Below are positions 33,951-44,789 of a DNA stretch of 64,000 nt, in pieces (position 1 is the stretch's first letter; the number at the start of each line of letters is the position of its first letter). The DNA comes from Ryuthela nishihirai (Eukaryota > Arthropoda > Arachnida > Araneae > Heptathelidae): contig JAWZYU010000706.1 in NCBI GenBank assembly GCA_038380435.1, forward strand, positions 1 to 64,000, read 5' to 3'. Under the pieces are notes generated by a model, which had not been told where the DNA came from, ran no database searches, and worked only from the letters and a program-made list of their open reading frames with translations. Made by a program: the position numbers and the translations under genes.

Positions 33951-34465
33951 GCTTTTCAAAAATAGAAAATCGGATTAGGCAAATTCAAACTTTATCTCTC
34001 AAACATTTTAAAATTATGAAAATTCCGATTATTGAAAAATTTATGTTACAGGTTAGTGGAATCTCACAAGGACGACTACACAGACTCCTGAATCTTCATG
34101 GTTTACTCTTACAGGCTCGCGACCGTCGCCACAGACACGCGCTTAACGCTGGTGACGAGAATAGCAGAGATTCCTACAAGAGCGAACTGCAGAGCTTTCC
34201 CTACATGCTGTCCATCGTAAGGGTACTCCCAAGTGACGAAACTGTTTCAGGGAGATGCACAGTTCCCCAGTTTTCCTAAAATTCAAAATGTAAGCCACAC
34301 TTTCCGACATCGCCCCAACTACCGTCCTTACCCCGCTAACATCCCCCCAACTGAAATGCAAGATTCGGTGAATTCTGAGTAGTTCTAATGCACAGAAAGC
34401 AGTCCCAATGTAACTTACGAACGGAACGGGAGATCCGTGGATTGGACGAGATGCACGTGGATTTT
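33951..34465. other. No gene seen
   Basis: Moderate GC, unmatched elsewhere in the window, with no recognisable coding motif on either strand. Confidence 0.35.
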
Positions 34466-35770
34466 GCTCATACCAAATGAATTAACAAATCGTTTATGAT
34501 TTATGCAATTTTGTTACATAAATGTTACGGCTGTCCTTCAAAACGGTTCGTGACTTAATGTAATATTAATTAAAGTATAATAAATTAGTTCATTTATAGT
34601 TTGTTTATTTATTTGAAATTCACGGATAAATTGTGAAGCTAAAGTTCTGATTGTTTGAAGTGCCAATTAAGCATGAACTACACGCATTAGTTAGGAGAAA
34701 CATATTCTTGACCGACAAGCCCACACATTGTACCAACTAGTGAAGCAAAAGATGACGTCATCTCTACAATTTCGGTATTTTCAGTTATGTCGGCTGCTTT
34801 GAGAATTCCAAATTTCATGGAGAGATCCACTAAGCATTATTAGTTTTGTCACTCTAAATTCTATTTACTCATCAGAAATATTTTACTCCATTTGGTATTC
34901 GCTCATCATAATTCGCTCGTACCAATTGGATTAACAAACCGTTCATGATTTATGCAATTTTGTTACATAAATGTTACGGCTGTCCTTCAAAACGATTCGT
35001 GGCTTAATGTAATATTAATTAAAGTATAATAAATTAGTTCATTTATAGTTTGTTTATTTATTTGAAATTCAAGTTCCGTTGCCAAATATCCAAATATAAT
35101 TGAAAATCTATAAAAAAACATTTATTCATATTTCGTGTTTTTGGATACGTGTGATATCAGTTATATATACTATACATGGCATAGAAAAATAATTCGGCTA
35201 AATTATTCGTGGTGAGACTTCAATATTAGTGTAACAACATATCAAATAAGAAAGGATAATATTAATATTGTCGATTATTATTTTTGTCTTATTAAGATTG
35301 TTAGATTTTCATAGCTTACAGAAATTACCGGTACAAAATTTAGAAAAACAGACTGAACTTTTATTTTTTTTATCGTTTTATCAAGGTCCAGTCTAACATT
35401 ATAATCCACTCCAGAATAATTTCTGCTGAAGCGGAGATTAAATAAAACTGAAAATGCGTAACTATGACTGTTGAATCAAATTGCCGTTTAATGAAAACAT
35501 CTTCTGATAATCTAGTAAAATACATTTTTCAGTTACAAATTTCGACTCTTAGTCAAATGATGCATCTATTGTGGGAAGTATTTCACAGCATACTTTCCAA
35601 CATATAATTTTTATTACCTCTTTCTGTCATTTGATGCACCTAAATTCAAATATTCTTCAGTACAATGCTTCGAAATTTCAAATGTTGCGAGAAATGATAA
35701 CGTACGAACTTGTTTACTGTAACCATGAAGTTGCCATTCAACGAAATTGATTATAGTAGATAAGGTAAAA
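34466..35770 (+). repeat. Family C copy with internal 160-bp duplication
   Basis: 34466-34625 is repeated at 34915-35074 (offset 449 bp) with few differences; shared blocks are CATGATTTATGCAATTTTGTTAC and TGTTACGGCTGTCCTTCAAA-like runs. After the second copy the normal family C order follows to about 35770 (CATGGCATAGAAAAATAATTC, AATCTAGTAAAATACAT, ACAATGCTTCGAAATTTC). Confidence 0.75.
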
Positions 35771-35786
35771 ATATTTGAAATAAAAT

Positions 35787-35826
35787 CTGATCTAAGGGAC
35801 CTGGGTTCGAGCCCCTGGTAAAGCAT
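35787..35826 (+). mobile_element. SINE1 head scrap (B box only)
   Basis: TGATCTAAGGGACCTGGGTTCGAGCCCCTGGTAAAGCATGG-type sequence stops abruptly and joins an RTE fragment. The rest of the SINE is absent, so the junction is a recombination or deletion point. Confidence 0.75.
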
Positions 35827-36335
35827 GGAAAGAGAAATTTAAGATTATTTTTAAGAATCTGACCTTTATCTGTCCATCTGGTGTCTTGCAAGCCGAGAAT
35901 ATCTAAATTATAACTGTGGAATTCTTGTGTGAGGACATCAAGAGAAAAAGCTCTGTGCAGAGTCCTCACATTCCAACTACCTATGGAGAGAAAATGGTTA
36001 GTGGGATGTTTAAAGAAACTATGTATATTGAGAGAGGGAATGCCGACAATATCAAACAGCTCCCTAATTGCAGACTTGGGGCAAAGACCCGTTCCCCCAC
36101 CACTAAAGGCTGAAGCCATCTACACTGGAAGACTTCCTCCAATGTAGAATTTGACGATGCCAATAGAAGCAAAGAGTTCGGGTGCCTGCAATGACCTCTG
36201 GTCAAGATTATCCATCAGCTGATAAACATCCCTGGAATCTATTCACTTGGGGCTGTCAACCCACAAACAAACAGAAAACACAGCGATCTGCAAATTCAGG
36301 ATCCGTAATGAAGCCCAGAGCATTATTCCAAACAG
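35827..36335 (-). pseudogene. RTE LINE fragment: leader plus EN start
   Basis: On the minus strand this matches about 20900-21415 of the intact RTE: the leader, the AGTCTTCCAGTGTAGATGG start region, and SIGSWNVRTLHRAFSLD to KGQILKNNLKFLF. The LQETRW motif reads LQDTRW. It joins SINE1 head sequence at its 3' side. Confidence 0.85.
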
Positions 36336-36365
36336 TAGCCTAAATACTCTTGTCGCAAAGACCCA

Positions 36366-36505
36366 TTAACACTGAGTGAAGTTTAGGGGAAGGAACTCGG
36401 TGGACAGTTGGTAGAAGACAGATGTTAGCCACGCTTCAGGGCTATTTAGTGTATTCTTTATCGTGCACAGGGTATGGCTCTCCTACATATGAGCTGACGG
36501 CTTAA
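36366..36505 (-). mobile_element. Old SINE2 fragment
   Basis: The order AACTCGGTGGACAGTTG...AGACAGATG.TAGCC...GTGTATTCTTTATCGTGCACAGGGTATGGCTCTCC...ACGGCTTAAC follows SINE2 on the minus strand. Confidence 0.65.
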
Positions 36506-36550
36506 CCTCAGTCAATCACTGATTATCCTACGTATATATGAGACATTGCG

Positions 36551-37410
36551 TGTTAAATACCTACCGGTAGAAAGATTATCTAAAATGTTATATTAGGTGC
36601 TTTTTGAAAAGTTTCTGTTCAGGAAGAAACAGAATAACTAATTGCTAGAAGCGAATGACTCAATATTGCTGCTTACAGCGCCACCTTTAACAGCCTGCAA
36701 GGAATTCCCATTTTTCCACTAATTCTCAATGTGACACTTGGGCTAGCTTTGAGATTTATCTCAGCAAAATTCCTTGCCCTGCCTGTCGGATGTGTGTGTG
36801 TGTGTGGGGGGGGGGGGGGGCTGAAACGGTAGCGCGGCAGGCTCGTAATCTGTAGTTCCCAGGTTCGAGTCCCTACTGTGTCAACGTTGAGATTTATCTC
36901 CGCAAAATTCCCCGCCCTGCCCATGGTCAGTAGGGGACACCGATGGCTTGGAAAGGCCGCCTTCGGTCTAATGGGACGTTAAGCCGTGGCTCTCGTGTGC
37001 AGGAGAGCCATAACCTTTGCACGTTAAAAAACACACTGGATGGCCTTGACGGAAGGCTACCATTTGTCTCCCAACAGCTGTTTTAGTGGGTCTTCTCTGA
37101 GTCGTCGGGGGCCATGTGACCTGGCCGTTTACCCTATGGTGTGCAAAAAAGTGCCGCACAGAGGTAAAACAACCCATGTTAAATACCTACCGGTAGAAAG
37201 ATTATTTAATTTATTATATAGTGTGTTAGAAACTAATATTTGAGAAATGCATAAAACTGTGGTGCGTCAAGAGCAGAGGTGTACAACGTCACAGAATGAC
37301 TAGTTGGTAGACACGGACCACTCATTATCGCTGCTTGCAGCGCCATCTTTAGCAGCCTGCTCAGCAAACTCCTTGCCCTGCCTGTCGGATGGGACGTTAA
37401 GCCGTAGCCC
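36551..37410. repeat. Imperfect tandem duplication (~627-bp period) containing SINE2
   Basis: The 27-bp run at 36551-36577 (TTAAATACCTACCGGTAGAAAG...) recurs at 37178-37204. Further matching blocks keep the same order: ACTCA.TAT.GCTGCTT.CAGCGCCA.CTTTA.CAGCCTGC and TGCCCTGCCTGTCGGAT. A TG/G tract lies at 36789-36817. Confidence 0.7.
36812..37177 (+). mobile_element. SINE2, nearly full length
   Basis: Head ACGGTAGCGCGGCAGGCTCG with the B box GGTTCGAGTCC, body and 3' module ending AAAACAACCCA. The 3' module lacks about 20 bp in the CCCTCCCCCAACC part. Confidence 0.88.
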
Positions 37411-37672
37411 TTGTGTGCAGGAGAGTACTACTCTGTGCACGTTAAAGAACACACTGGAGAATATTAACGGGAGGTTCCTTGCTTTTACCTATGAGCAGCA
37501 CGTTTTTGTGCACAAATTGCTAAATAGCCAGGTCACAAGGCCCCCGAGGGCTCAGAGAAGTTTGTGAGGAGTGGACCCACTGGAAAAGTGTTAGGAGACC
37601 TATGTCAGCTTCCCGTCAAGGCCACCCAGTATGTTTTTTAACGTGCACAGGGTATGGCTCTCCTGAATAGAG
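37378..37672. mobile_element. Two SINE2 pieces head-to-head
   Basis: 37378-37480 is a plus-strand middle part (GTCGGATGGGACGTTAAGCCG...GTGCACGTTAAAGAACACACTGG). 37488-37672 is a minus-strand 3' module extended to the TATGGCTCTCC block. The juxtaposition indicates rearrangement after insertion. Confidence 0.75.
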
Positions 37673-37674
37673 GA

Positions 37675-38745
37675 GGGGCGGGGGTGGCTCAGTGGGTAGC
37701 GTGCCAAGCTTGTAATCTGTAGTTCTTACGTTAGAGTCCCAGCTGGGTCAGCGTTGAGTTTTATCTCCGCAAAATTCCCCGCCATGCCCACGGTCAGTAT
37801 GGGACACCGATTGGCTTGGAAAGGCCGCCGTCCGTCAGATGGGACGTTCAGCCGTCGCCCCATGTGCGGGAAAGCCATACCCTGTACACGATAAAGAACA
37901 CGCTGGGTGACTTTCACGGGAGGCTACCATCTGTTTCCCAACAGCTGTTTCAGTGGGTGACCTCCTCCAACCTTCTTTGAGCCTTCAGGGTCCTTGTGAC
38001 CTGGCCATCTAGCCCATGGTGTGCAAAAGTACCGCTCAGAGGTAAAACAACCCAACGCAACGTTAAAGAACACACTGGATGGCCTTGACGGGATACCACC
38101 ATTTGTCTCTCTATAGCTGTTCCAGTGGGTCCCCTCCCCTAACCTTCTCTGAGCCTTCGGGGTCCTTATGACCTGGTCATTTAGTCCATTTTGTGTAAAA
38201 ATGTGCCGCTCAGAGGTAAAAAATTCCAACGTTAAAGAACACGCTGGATGGCCTTGACTGCAGGCTACCATCTGTCTTCCAACTGCTGTTCCAGTGGGTC
38301 CTCTCCTCCAACCTTCTCTGAGCATTCGGGGTCCTTGTGACCTGGCCATTTAACCCATGGTGTGCAAAAAAAGTGCCGCTCAGAGTTAAAAATCCCAACT
38401 TTAAAGAACACTCTGGATGGCCTTGATACGAGGCTGCCATCTGTCGCCCAACAGCTGTTCCAGTGGGTCCCCTCCCCCAACCTTCTCTGAACCTTCGGGT
38501 TCCTTGTGACCTTGCCATTTAGCCCATTTTGTGCAAAAGAGTGCCGTTCATTAGTAAAACAAGCCAACATTAAAGAACACGCTGGATTACCTTGACGGGA
38601 GGTTACCATCTGTCTCCCAACAGCTGTTCCATTGGATTCCCTCCACCAACCATCTCTGAGCCTTAGGGGTCCTTGTGACCTGGCCATTTAGCCAATGGTG
38701 TGCAAAAAAGTGCCGCTCAGAGGTGAAACAACCCAACCCAAAACA
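37675..38745 (+). mobile_element. SINE2 with five tandem 3' modules
   Basis: One tRNA-like head (GGGGCGGGGGTGGCTCAGTG, B box mutated to CGTTAGAGTCC) and body are followed by five copies of the 3' module. Module starts (the GTTAAAGAACAC point) are near 37888, 38060, 38231, 38400 and 38571, a period of 169-172 bp. The last ends AACAACCCAACCCA at 38745. Modules differ from one another by substitutions, so amplification is not very recent. Confidence 0.9.
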
Positions 38746-39282
38746 CTCTCCCTCTTTTACCTTTTTTTCGCTCGATTGATGGATTATTTCGTCCCTCCCA
38801 ACACCACCCCTTTCTCTTTTCCTTGATCCAGTCCTATTGTAAACTAATGTTATTAAATGGAAGAATGTTAAACTAAATCTCAATTTTTATGATACCTTTA
38901 TTTCAAAAAGCAGTTACTGATTTTAATTTGGCGTCTATCAATCTTTTCAAGATAAACATCTTTTTGGCGGAAAGGATAAATGAGATTTTTCTTCGTGATT
39001 CCAAAAAAATTAGCTTAAACTTGGCTTCAGCTTAATGAGACTTCAGTTTTGAAATTACCATAAACAATGCAAATTAATAAAGTTCATGATTCTTATTTCT
39101 GGTATTTTTAAAATATATACATATTTTTTTTCTTCTTAACGCTACCTGTCGAAAGTTAAATTAAATTAATAGAAGTATTTGTGTTTCCGCTTGCTTTGAA
39201 CCTTTTTCGGGATATCTGATATAGATGCGTTCTGTGGAAACAAAAAATTATAAAAACTACGGAAATGAACAATTTACACAAA
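38746..39282. other. No gene seen
   Basis: AT-rich. Blocks at 38990-39160 resemble the complement of 32130-32290 (AGCTTAAACTTGGC, AACGCTACCTG..GAAAGTT). No coding. Confidence 0.4.
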
Positions 39283-39560
39283 GGACTAAATGTCATGGCA
39301 ACGGGACTCCGAGGGCTGAGAGAGTGTTGGGGAAAACGGACCCACTCAACAACTGCTAGGAGAAAGGTGATAGCAGCATATCAAAGTCATGTTCTTGCAC
39401 GTGCACAAGATATGAGTTGGGTTCTTTCACGTCTCAGCAGCACATTTTGGCACCAAATGGGGTAAACGACCAGATCACAAGGACACCGAGAGCTGAGAGA
39501 AGGTTGCGGGAAGTGGTCGCAGTGATAGGATGTTAATCATTGCCCCTCATGACGACGTGA
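39283..39560 (-). mobile_element. Two old SINE2 3' modules
   Basis: Diverged order of GGGCTGAGAGAGTGTTGGGG...GACCCACTC...GTGATAGCAG...AGCAGCACATTTTGGCACCAAATGGGGTAAA...CCAGATCACAAGGACACCGAGAGCTGAGAGAAGG corresponds to SINE2 modules on the minus strand, with the second block starting about 180 bp later. Confidence 0.6.
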
Positions 39561-39692
39561 TCAGACGCTGAACTGAAGAGAATGGTAGTGGTATCGCAGT
39601 AGACCATGGCCTATACTACGGACGAGATTTCTAGCTATCTGTGAAGACAGACAAGAAGTCCTTGTGCTCATCACGGTGGCTGTGAAGATGCT

Positions 39693-39760
39693 GCCAGATA
39701 TTTTTTCTGAATTCTGTAATCATCTCTAGTGTTCGGATACTTTTTTGAGCGACTGTACTT
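39693..39760. mobile_element. Tc1-like transposon terminus
   Basis: The complement reads ACAGTCGCTCAAAAAAGTAT followed by CCGAACACTAGAG, and matches two termini at 45318-45507. The CAGT..CTCAAAAAAGTAT start next to TA is typical of Tc1 element ends. Confidence 0.65.
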
Positions 39761-39955
39761 CTGGCGACCATGGGCTAAATTTGTTGGAGTGACTAAGAAG
39801 GGATTCTTATTTGTAAAATTTTGGTAATTATTTGGCCATTCCCTAATCATCATTAGATTCAATTCATTCTTCAAATCAAAAGTTTAATTCTTAACAGGTT
39901 ATTTTAAAATTATTAAAACTTATTTCTAACATTTAATGAGAGAATGTTTTTAAAT

Positions 39956-40055
39956 CAATACTACCATTAAGGTAGTATTGATTAAGGGTCAATACTACCA
40001 TTAAGGTAGTATTACTCATTCAATACTACCATTAAGGTAGTATTGATTAAGGTAG
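39956..40055. repeat. Three tandem 25-bp hairpins plus a half copy
   Basis: CAATACTACC-ATTAA-GGTAGTATTG occurs at 39956-39980, 39990-40014 (last base A) and 40021-40045, followed by ATTAAGGTAG at 40046-40055. Each has 10-bp arms and a 5-nt loop. Confidence 0.9.
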
Positions 40056-40197
40056 TTTTATAAAGTAAAATCGAATAAATAATCCTTATATATATTTTTA
40101 CGAACTATTGCTAAAATTTAACTCTTCAGATACTAGGTATTTCAATGCAATGTTATATAAAATTAAAATCAAATATAAATATGTAAATATTTAATGT

Positions 40198-40395
40198 TAG
40201 AGTGGTTAGCGTGCTTGGCTACTGACCTAAGGGACCTGGGTTCGAGCCCCGGGTAAGGCATGGATGTATGTGTCGTTTTTCTGCTGAGGTCCTGCCGTCC
40301 TCACAGACCTTCTACTATGGCATATAAACTGACAGGCTCCTGTCATACCTCTGTGGCAAGCAGCTGCTTGAGGGGGTATTTATTTATTATTTTTT
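40198..40395 (+). mobile_element. SINE1, nearly full length
   Basis: It starts at AGAGTGGTTAGCGTGCTTGG (A-box region), with GGTTCGAGCCCCGGG, TGACAGGCTCCTGTCA, CAAGCAGCTGCTTGAGG and an ATTTATTATTTTT tail. It is one of the best copies. Confidence 0.92.
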
Positions 40396-41181
40396 TATTT
40401 ATATTAACCTAGTTGTAGTTGTACTTTGTATTTGAATGTATGCAGTGTTTCATTTCCGGCCTTAAGCTCTTCCTTCCCTTCTCCCTTCCCCCTCAACCCC
40501 CCCACTCCCCATTCTTAGTCTTTTATGTTATGGTCAGCACTTAAAAGGAGAAGGTCAAATCTCGCCATTGAAAACCACGTTAACGTAACCTTCAGCCGAA
40601 CAAACCCTTAGGCTCAGCAATCCTGGGCGAGGCAGGCTGCCAACTGACCTTAAGCACGCAGAGCCGAGACGAGCGCTGTTGCTGCTACTGACTCCCTCTT
40701 CTCCCCTCGTCTCTTTTTTTTATCCTTCCTCCTTTCTTTCTTCCACTTTCTTTGACTCTGATTCCTTCCTCACACAGGAATAAATCCCTTTAATTTAATC
40801 ATCATCCGATGTCTCATGCTCATCGCTTTTTACGCATCTCCGAGATCACTCTACAATTATTTTTCAAGAATAACTATGGTCACAAGACCCAGTGTGACTC
40901 AACTGAACTGGGTCGTTGTCCGGGTTTTCAGAAAGGGAAAGAGGGGCGAGAGCCTTCCTTTTTTTTATGCGGCCGAAACTTAATTTCCTGCGCAATGGCA
41001 GGAACCCGGATTTGTACCCCTCTCACCTCAAGGGTGCTAAATGTTTTACGTTTTTCTTTGGTTATGGCGAAAGGTTTCTATTTGTCTTTCCCTTGAATCG
41101 TATCTCAATTGTGCATGCTGGGAAGGGGGATGGACGCCGTCTAATAAGACTTGGGAATATTCCCTAGCAATGTTGTGTTAC
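40396..41181. other. No gene seen; pyrimidine-rich 40440-40790
   Basis: Runs of CCTTCCCTTCTCCC type occur at 40470-40520 and 40690-40770, followed by AATAAATCCCTTTAATTTAATC. This looks like an untranslated or intergenic tract. Open frames at 40809-41167 have no domain. Confidence 0.35.
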
Positions 41182-41410
41182 AGAATGAAAGTTGTTTGAA
41201 AGATGTGTGTTTTTGAGGGACAGCTGGCAGAGAACATTATGTTTTGCTGAGGCTGTCTCGCTGATCACATTAAATTAGTTTAACCTTATGCCCGACAGCT
41301 GAGTGTCTGAATCTTAGTTCGACGGCACAAGGGATTAAGAAAAACTCAAGTGAAACTGATTTTAGATATAATTTGCTTTCGAGAGTTTTTCCTAATTACA
41401 AAGGGAGAGG
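41182..41410 (+). repeat. Empty-site copy of the repeat that hosts SINE2 at 59.6 kb
   Basis: It matches the complement of 59404-59555 joined to 59946-60030. The SINE2 target sequence CTCGCTGATCACA is present once at 41257-41269. The two copies are in opposite orientation, about 18 kb apart. Confidence 0.88.
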
Positions 41411-41600
41411 CAAAAGTAAAGAGAGATAATAATATTACCGAAGAGTTTTAAAGAACGTTTACACACAAGACTCGTCATTGTGTCGTTATGAGTTAGAGAA
41501 GCGAAAACTAAACAAACAAAATTATGAGAAAATAACATTATAGAAGAAAAATAATTTTTTGCGGCATCTTCCAGTACAATGGTGTACGAAATTTAACAGA
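41402..41600 (+). repeat. Family D fragment
   Basis: Shared blocks with 49600-49830: GAGAGGCAAAAGT.AAGAGAG, CACACAAGACTCGTC.TTGTGTC.TTATGAGTTAGAGAA, AAATTATGAG.AAAA. The central part is deleted. Confidence 0.65.
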
Positions 41601-41631
41601 AAAGTTAGTTATGATTATGATATGAAGGTCG

Positions 41632-41815
41632 TACTTGGCTACTGATCTAAGGGACCTGGGGTCGAGCCCCGGGTAAGGCATGGATGTTCGTGTCGTTTTT
41701 CTGCTGAGGTCCTGCCATCCTCACAGTCCTTCTACTCTGGCATATAAACTGACAGGCTCCTGTCAGACCTCTGTGGCAAGCAGCTGCTTGAGGGGATATT
41801 TTTTTAAATATTGTT
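41632..41815 (+). mobile_element. SINE1 lacking the A-box end
   Basis: It begins TACTTGGCTACTGATCTAAGG. The B box reads GGGTCGAGCCC. Body and TGACAGGCTCCTGTCA / CAAGCAGCTGCTTGAGG are intact, with a T-rich tail. Confidence 0.88.
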
Positions 41816-41877
41816 ATTTTAAATATTCCTAATAGAGAAAGAATTAGAGCCATGTATTAAGCCGATAAACATAACGG

Positions 41878-42990
41878 AAAAAATAAACGATGTAAATTTC
41901 AGGTTACTAACAAATTTATTGTTAACACGTTTATTTTTGATAAATTTAATTTCAGGTATTTTTACTTCATCCATTATAATAATAGATTAACTATTTAAAG
42001 CAGTCTGGTGGCCAGATCGTCAAATCAAACTATAATTTGTAATTTTTTTAACCGATTTTGAGAAGATTGTGTTCGTTAAATGGTTACTTCATCCTAACAG
42101 TAACCATTTCGAACGTTAGCGTTGTCACAACGTTCGAAATTTCAAAGCATGGTACTGATGACTTTTCGAACTTAGGTGCATAGAATGATAGAAAGATTGA
42201 ATAATAATTACATATAAAGGAAAGCGTGCTGTGAAATACTTGCCGGAATAGATGCCTCAGTTGACTAAGAGTCGAAATTTGTATCTCAAAAATGTATTTA
42301 AATAGATTATTAGAAGATTAGTTTTCATTGAATAGCAACTTGATGAAATGGTCAGTGTTACGACTTTATAACTTTTATTTTAATCTCCGCTTCTGCAGAG
42401 ACGTTACTCGAAACGACAGGAGCTGACGAACGCCTGCTACAGGTTAAACGAAAAAAATAAAACTTCTATCCGTAAGTTTAAATTTTATACAGGTAGCTTT
42501 TATTAACTATGAAAAGCTAACAAACTTAACACAAAAGTAAAAATCGAGAATATTATTTTATATATATACTTTACACAATATTGAAGTCTCATCACGAATA
42601 CCTTATCGATTTCTTTTTCCGTGCTATGTAATAGAATATGTAACTGTCAAACGTATTAAAAAAAACCAGTTGTGAAGAAAATTGTTTTTACAGATTTTCA
42701 ATTCTATTTCGATATTTGGGAATCGAACGTGAATTCGAAATAAATAAAGAAACTATAAAGTAACCGATTTAATAACTAAGGCAACGAAATTTCAGAAGTC
42801 ATAAACAATTTCTTAACTGATCACACAAAACACCAATATGCTATCAATCAGTATTAAACTATCCTGTTAATCACAAAATATCAGATTTTCTTTTAAAAGC
42901 ACATGTTTCTGAGATACAAATAAATTGCTATTTTACTTGAAACTGAAAACTTTCTTACCAGAATGAATTATGAATTTTGAAAAATCCATT
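41878..42990 (-). repeat. Family C copy, long and uninterrupted
   Basis: Minus-strand copy of the family with all blocks in order, from GTTAACAATAAATTTGTTAGTAACC-like sequence to beyond TTGATAGCATATTGGTGTTT. It holds a perfect 12-bp inverted repeat ATTTCGAACGTT / AACGTTCGAAAT at 42106-42117 and 42129-42140. No coding. Confidence 0.85.
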
Positions 42991-43369
42991 TGATTTTAAT
43001 TACCTAAAATTCTGTTAAACAGTAATTTCTCTTTCACCTATTAAGTTTACAATTTATAATTTTGCTGCTTGGTCTACTGTCTTTTAGAGAAACAATCTGA
43101 AGAGGTTAACTAAGAAATCACGATAAGAAAATGAAGATTAATATTACATATTTTGCTACTGCATTGTTTTCTTGTTATAATCAATTTTAGAGACTCTGAA
43201 TAATGTTTTCGTCAGAACATATAAAATCTTATCTGGATATTTCCCTTTCTATACAATTAGAATTTAAATAGAATTTTTAAACGCAAAGTTTCCAAACTGT
43301 CCGACAGATGGCAGCATTAACCAATCAAATAATTTCCCTTTCGATTTGCAAGAAATTTCCACATAGTAA
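42991..43369. other. No gene seen
   Basis: AT-rich unassigned sequence with no repeat match noticed. Confidence 0.4.
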
Positions 43370-43485
43370 CTGAGGTCCTGCCATCCTCTCAGTCCTTCTA
43401 CTGTGGCATATAAACTGACAGGCTCCTGTCAGACCTCTGTGGCAAGCAGCTGCTTGAGGGGGTATTTATTTTATTTATTTATTAA
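43370..43485 (+). mobile_element. 5'-truncated SINE1
   Basis: It starts at ACTGAGGTCCTGCCATCCTC and keeps both palindromes intact (TGACAGGCTCCTGTCA, CAAGCAGCTGCTTG). Tail is (ATTT)n. Confidence 0.9.
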
Positions 43486-43768
43486 CAGAACACACAATGT
43501 CTTCTCTGCAAGCTACAATCATGTAGCAGAAAAACATTTTCAAGGGGTAGGCAAGCAAAATTTATAAACTGATGGAAGAAAATGATCCTCAAAGTACTGA
43601 GCAAAAATATCAAATACTCTTGATAAACTGTATAAAATGATATATACTACCCTACAGCTTAGTAACAAATAAAAACTTAGAAAATGAAATCGTTTATATT
43701 TCCGTCTCACAATTTTTAGGGAGGGGAAGTGACCTTAGAATTATTATTCCCCTCGCTATATCCTAGAT

Positions 43769-44269
43769 CAGGCATGGCCAACATACGGCCAGCGGGCCGA
43801 ATCCGGCCCGCGTAATTAATTTATGTGGCCCGCGAACAATTTTTCATATTAGCATTTAACTTCTAGTAATTAATCGAATGAATTCTCGATACTTCTATAT
43901 TTTGTAAAAAAGATTCCGTTACAAAGAATTAAAACTTTTTTACTCATCTGTACTCGATATGATCTGTTTGATGATTGAATCATTTACATTTGGAGGCTGT
44001 GTTAAGAATAGCTACTACAAGTATAGAACCAGATATTAAAAAAATAATAAGCGATGCAAACCGCCTCAACACGTCGCATTAGTTATTATGTTAATTTGTT
44101 GTATTGATTTACTTACAATTATTCATAAACAAATTTCATAATAAAATTTTGTTTACTTAAAGAAATAAGTGTTTTGCTTAACATTTTTCAATTTTAATAT
44201 TTCGTCCGACCCGTGAAAATATTTTTTTTTCCAATCCGGCCCGGGGGCAAAAACAGTTGGCCATGCCTG
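43769..44269. mobile_element. hAT-type MITE with 8-bp TSD
   Basis: Terminal inverted repeats CAGGCATGGCCAAC and GTTGGCCATGCCTG bound a 501-bp AT-rich, non-coding element. The ends are enriched in GGCCCG/CCGGCC words (CCGAATCCGGCCCGC left, CCGGCCCGG right). The 8-bp duplication TCCTAGAT at 43761-43768 and 44270-44277 is exact and of hAT length. It would depend on a transposase supplied elsewhere. Confidence 0.92.
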
Positions 44270-44314
44270 TCCTAGATGATCTAATACAAGACATTACGAT
44301 ATTTTACATTCATG

Positions 44315-44698
44315 GGTTGCGTTGTTTTACCTCTGAGCGGCACTTTTTGCACAACATGGGCTAAATGGCCAGGTCACAAGGACCCCGAAGGCTCAGAGAA
44401 GGTGGGGGGAGGGGACCCACTGGAACAGCTGTTGGGAGACAGATGGTAGCCTCCCATCATAGCCATCCAGCGTGTTCTTTAGCGTGCACAGGCTATGGCT
44501 CTCCCGCACACGGGGCCACGGCTTAACGTCCCATCCGACGGACGGCGGCCTTTCCAAGCCCATCGGTGTCCCCTACTGACCGTGGGCAGGGCGGGGAATT
44601 TTGTGAAGATAAATCTCAAAGCTGACCCAGCTGGGACTCGAACCTGGGAACTACAGATTACGAGCCTGGCGCGCTACCGACTGAGCCACCCCCGCCCC
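44315..44698 (-). mobile_element. SINE2 full length with 11-bp TSD
   Basis: TTACATTCATG at 44304-44314 and 44699-44709 flanks the complete element, with an intact head (complement of GGGGCGGGGGTGGCTCAGTC) and B box. Few substitutions compared with the 19.2-kb and 59.6-kb copies. Confidence 0.95.
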
Positions 44699-44789
44699 TT
44701 ACATTCATGTAATCGGCGTGGAAATCATTTTGACCTCATGCGGTCGATAGTGGCGGTCATGTGCAATAGAGTGTCCTTGTACCCTGAAT

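Noticed and set aside
33854..34279. 141-codon open frame
   Set aside because: Its first third overlaps an old SINE2 fragment and no domain is recognisable.
37888..38745. CRISPR-like regular repeats
   Set aside because: The ~170-bp units are contiguous SINE2 modules without spacers, in animal DNA.
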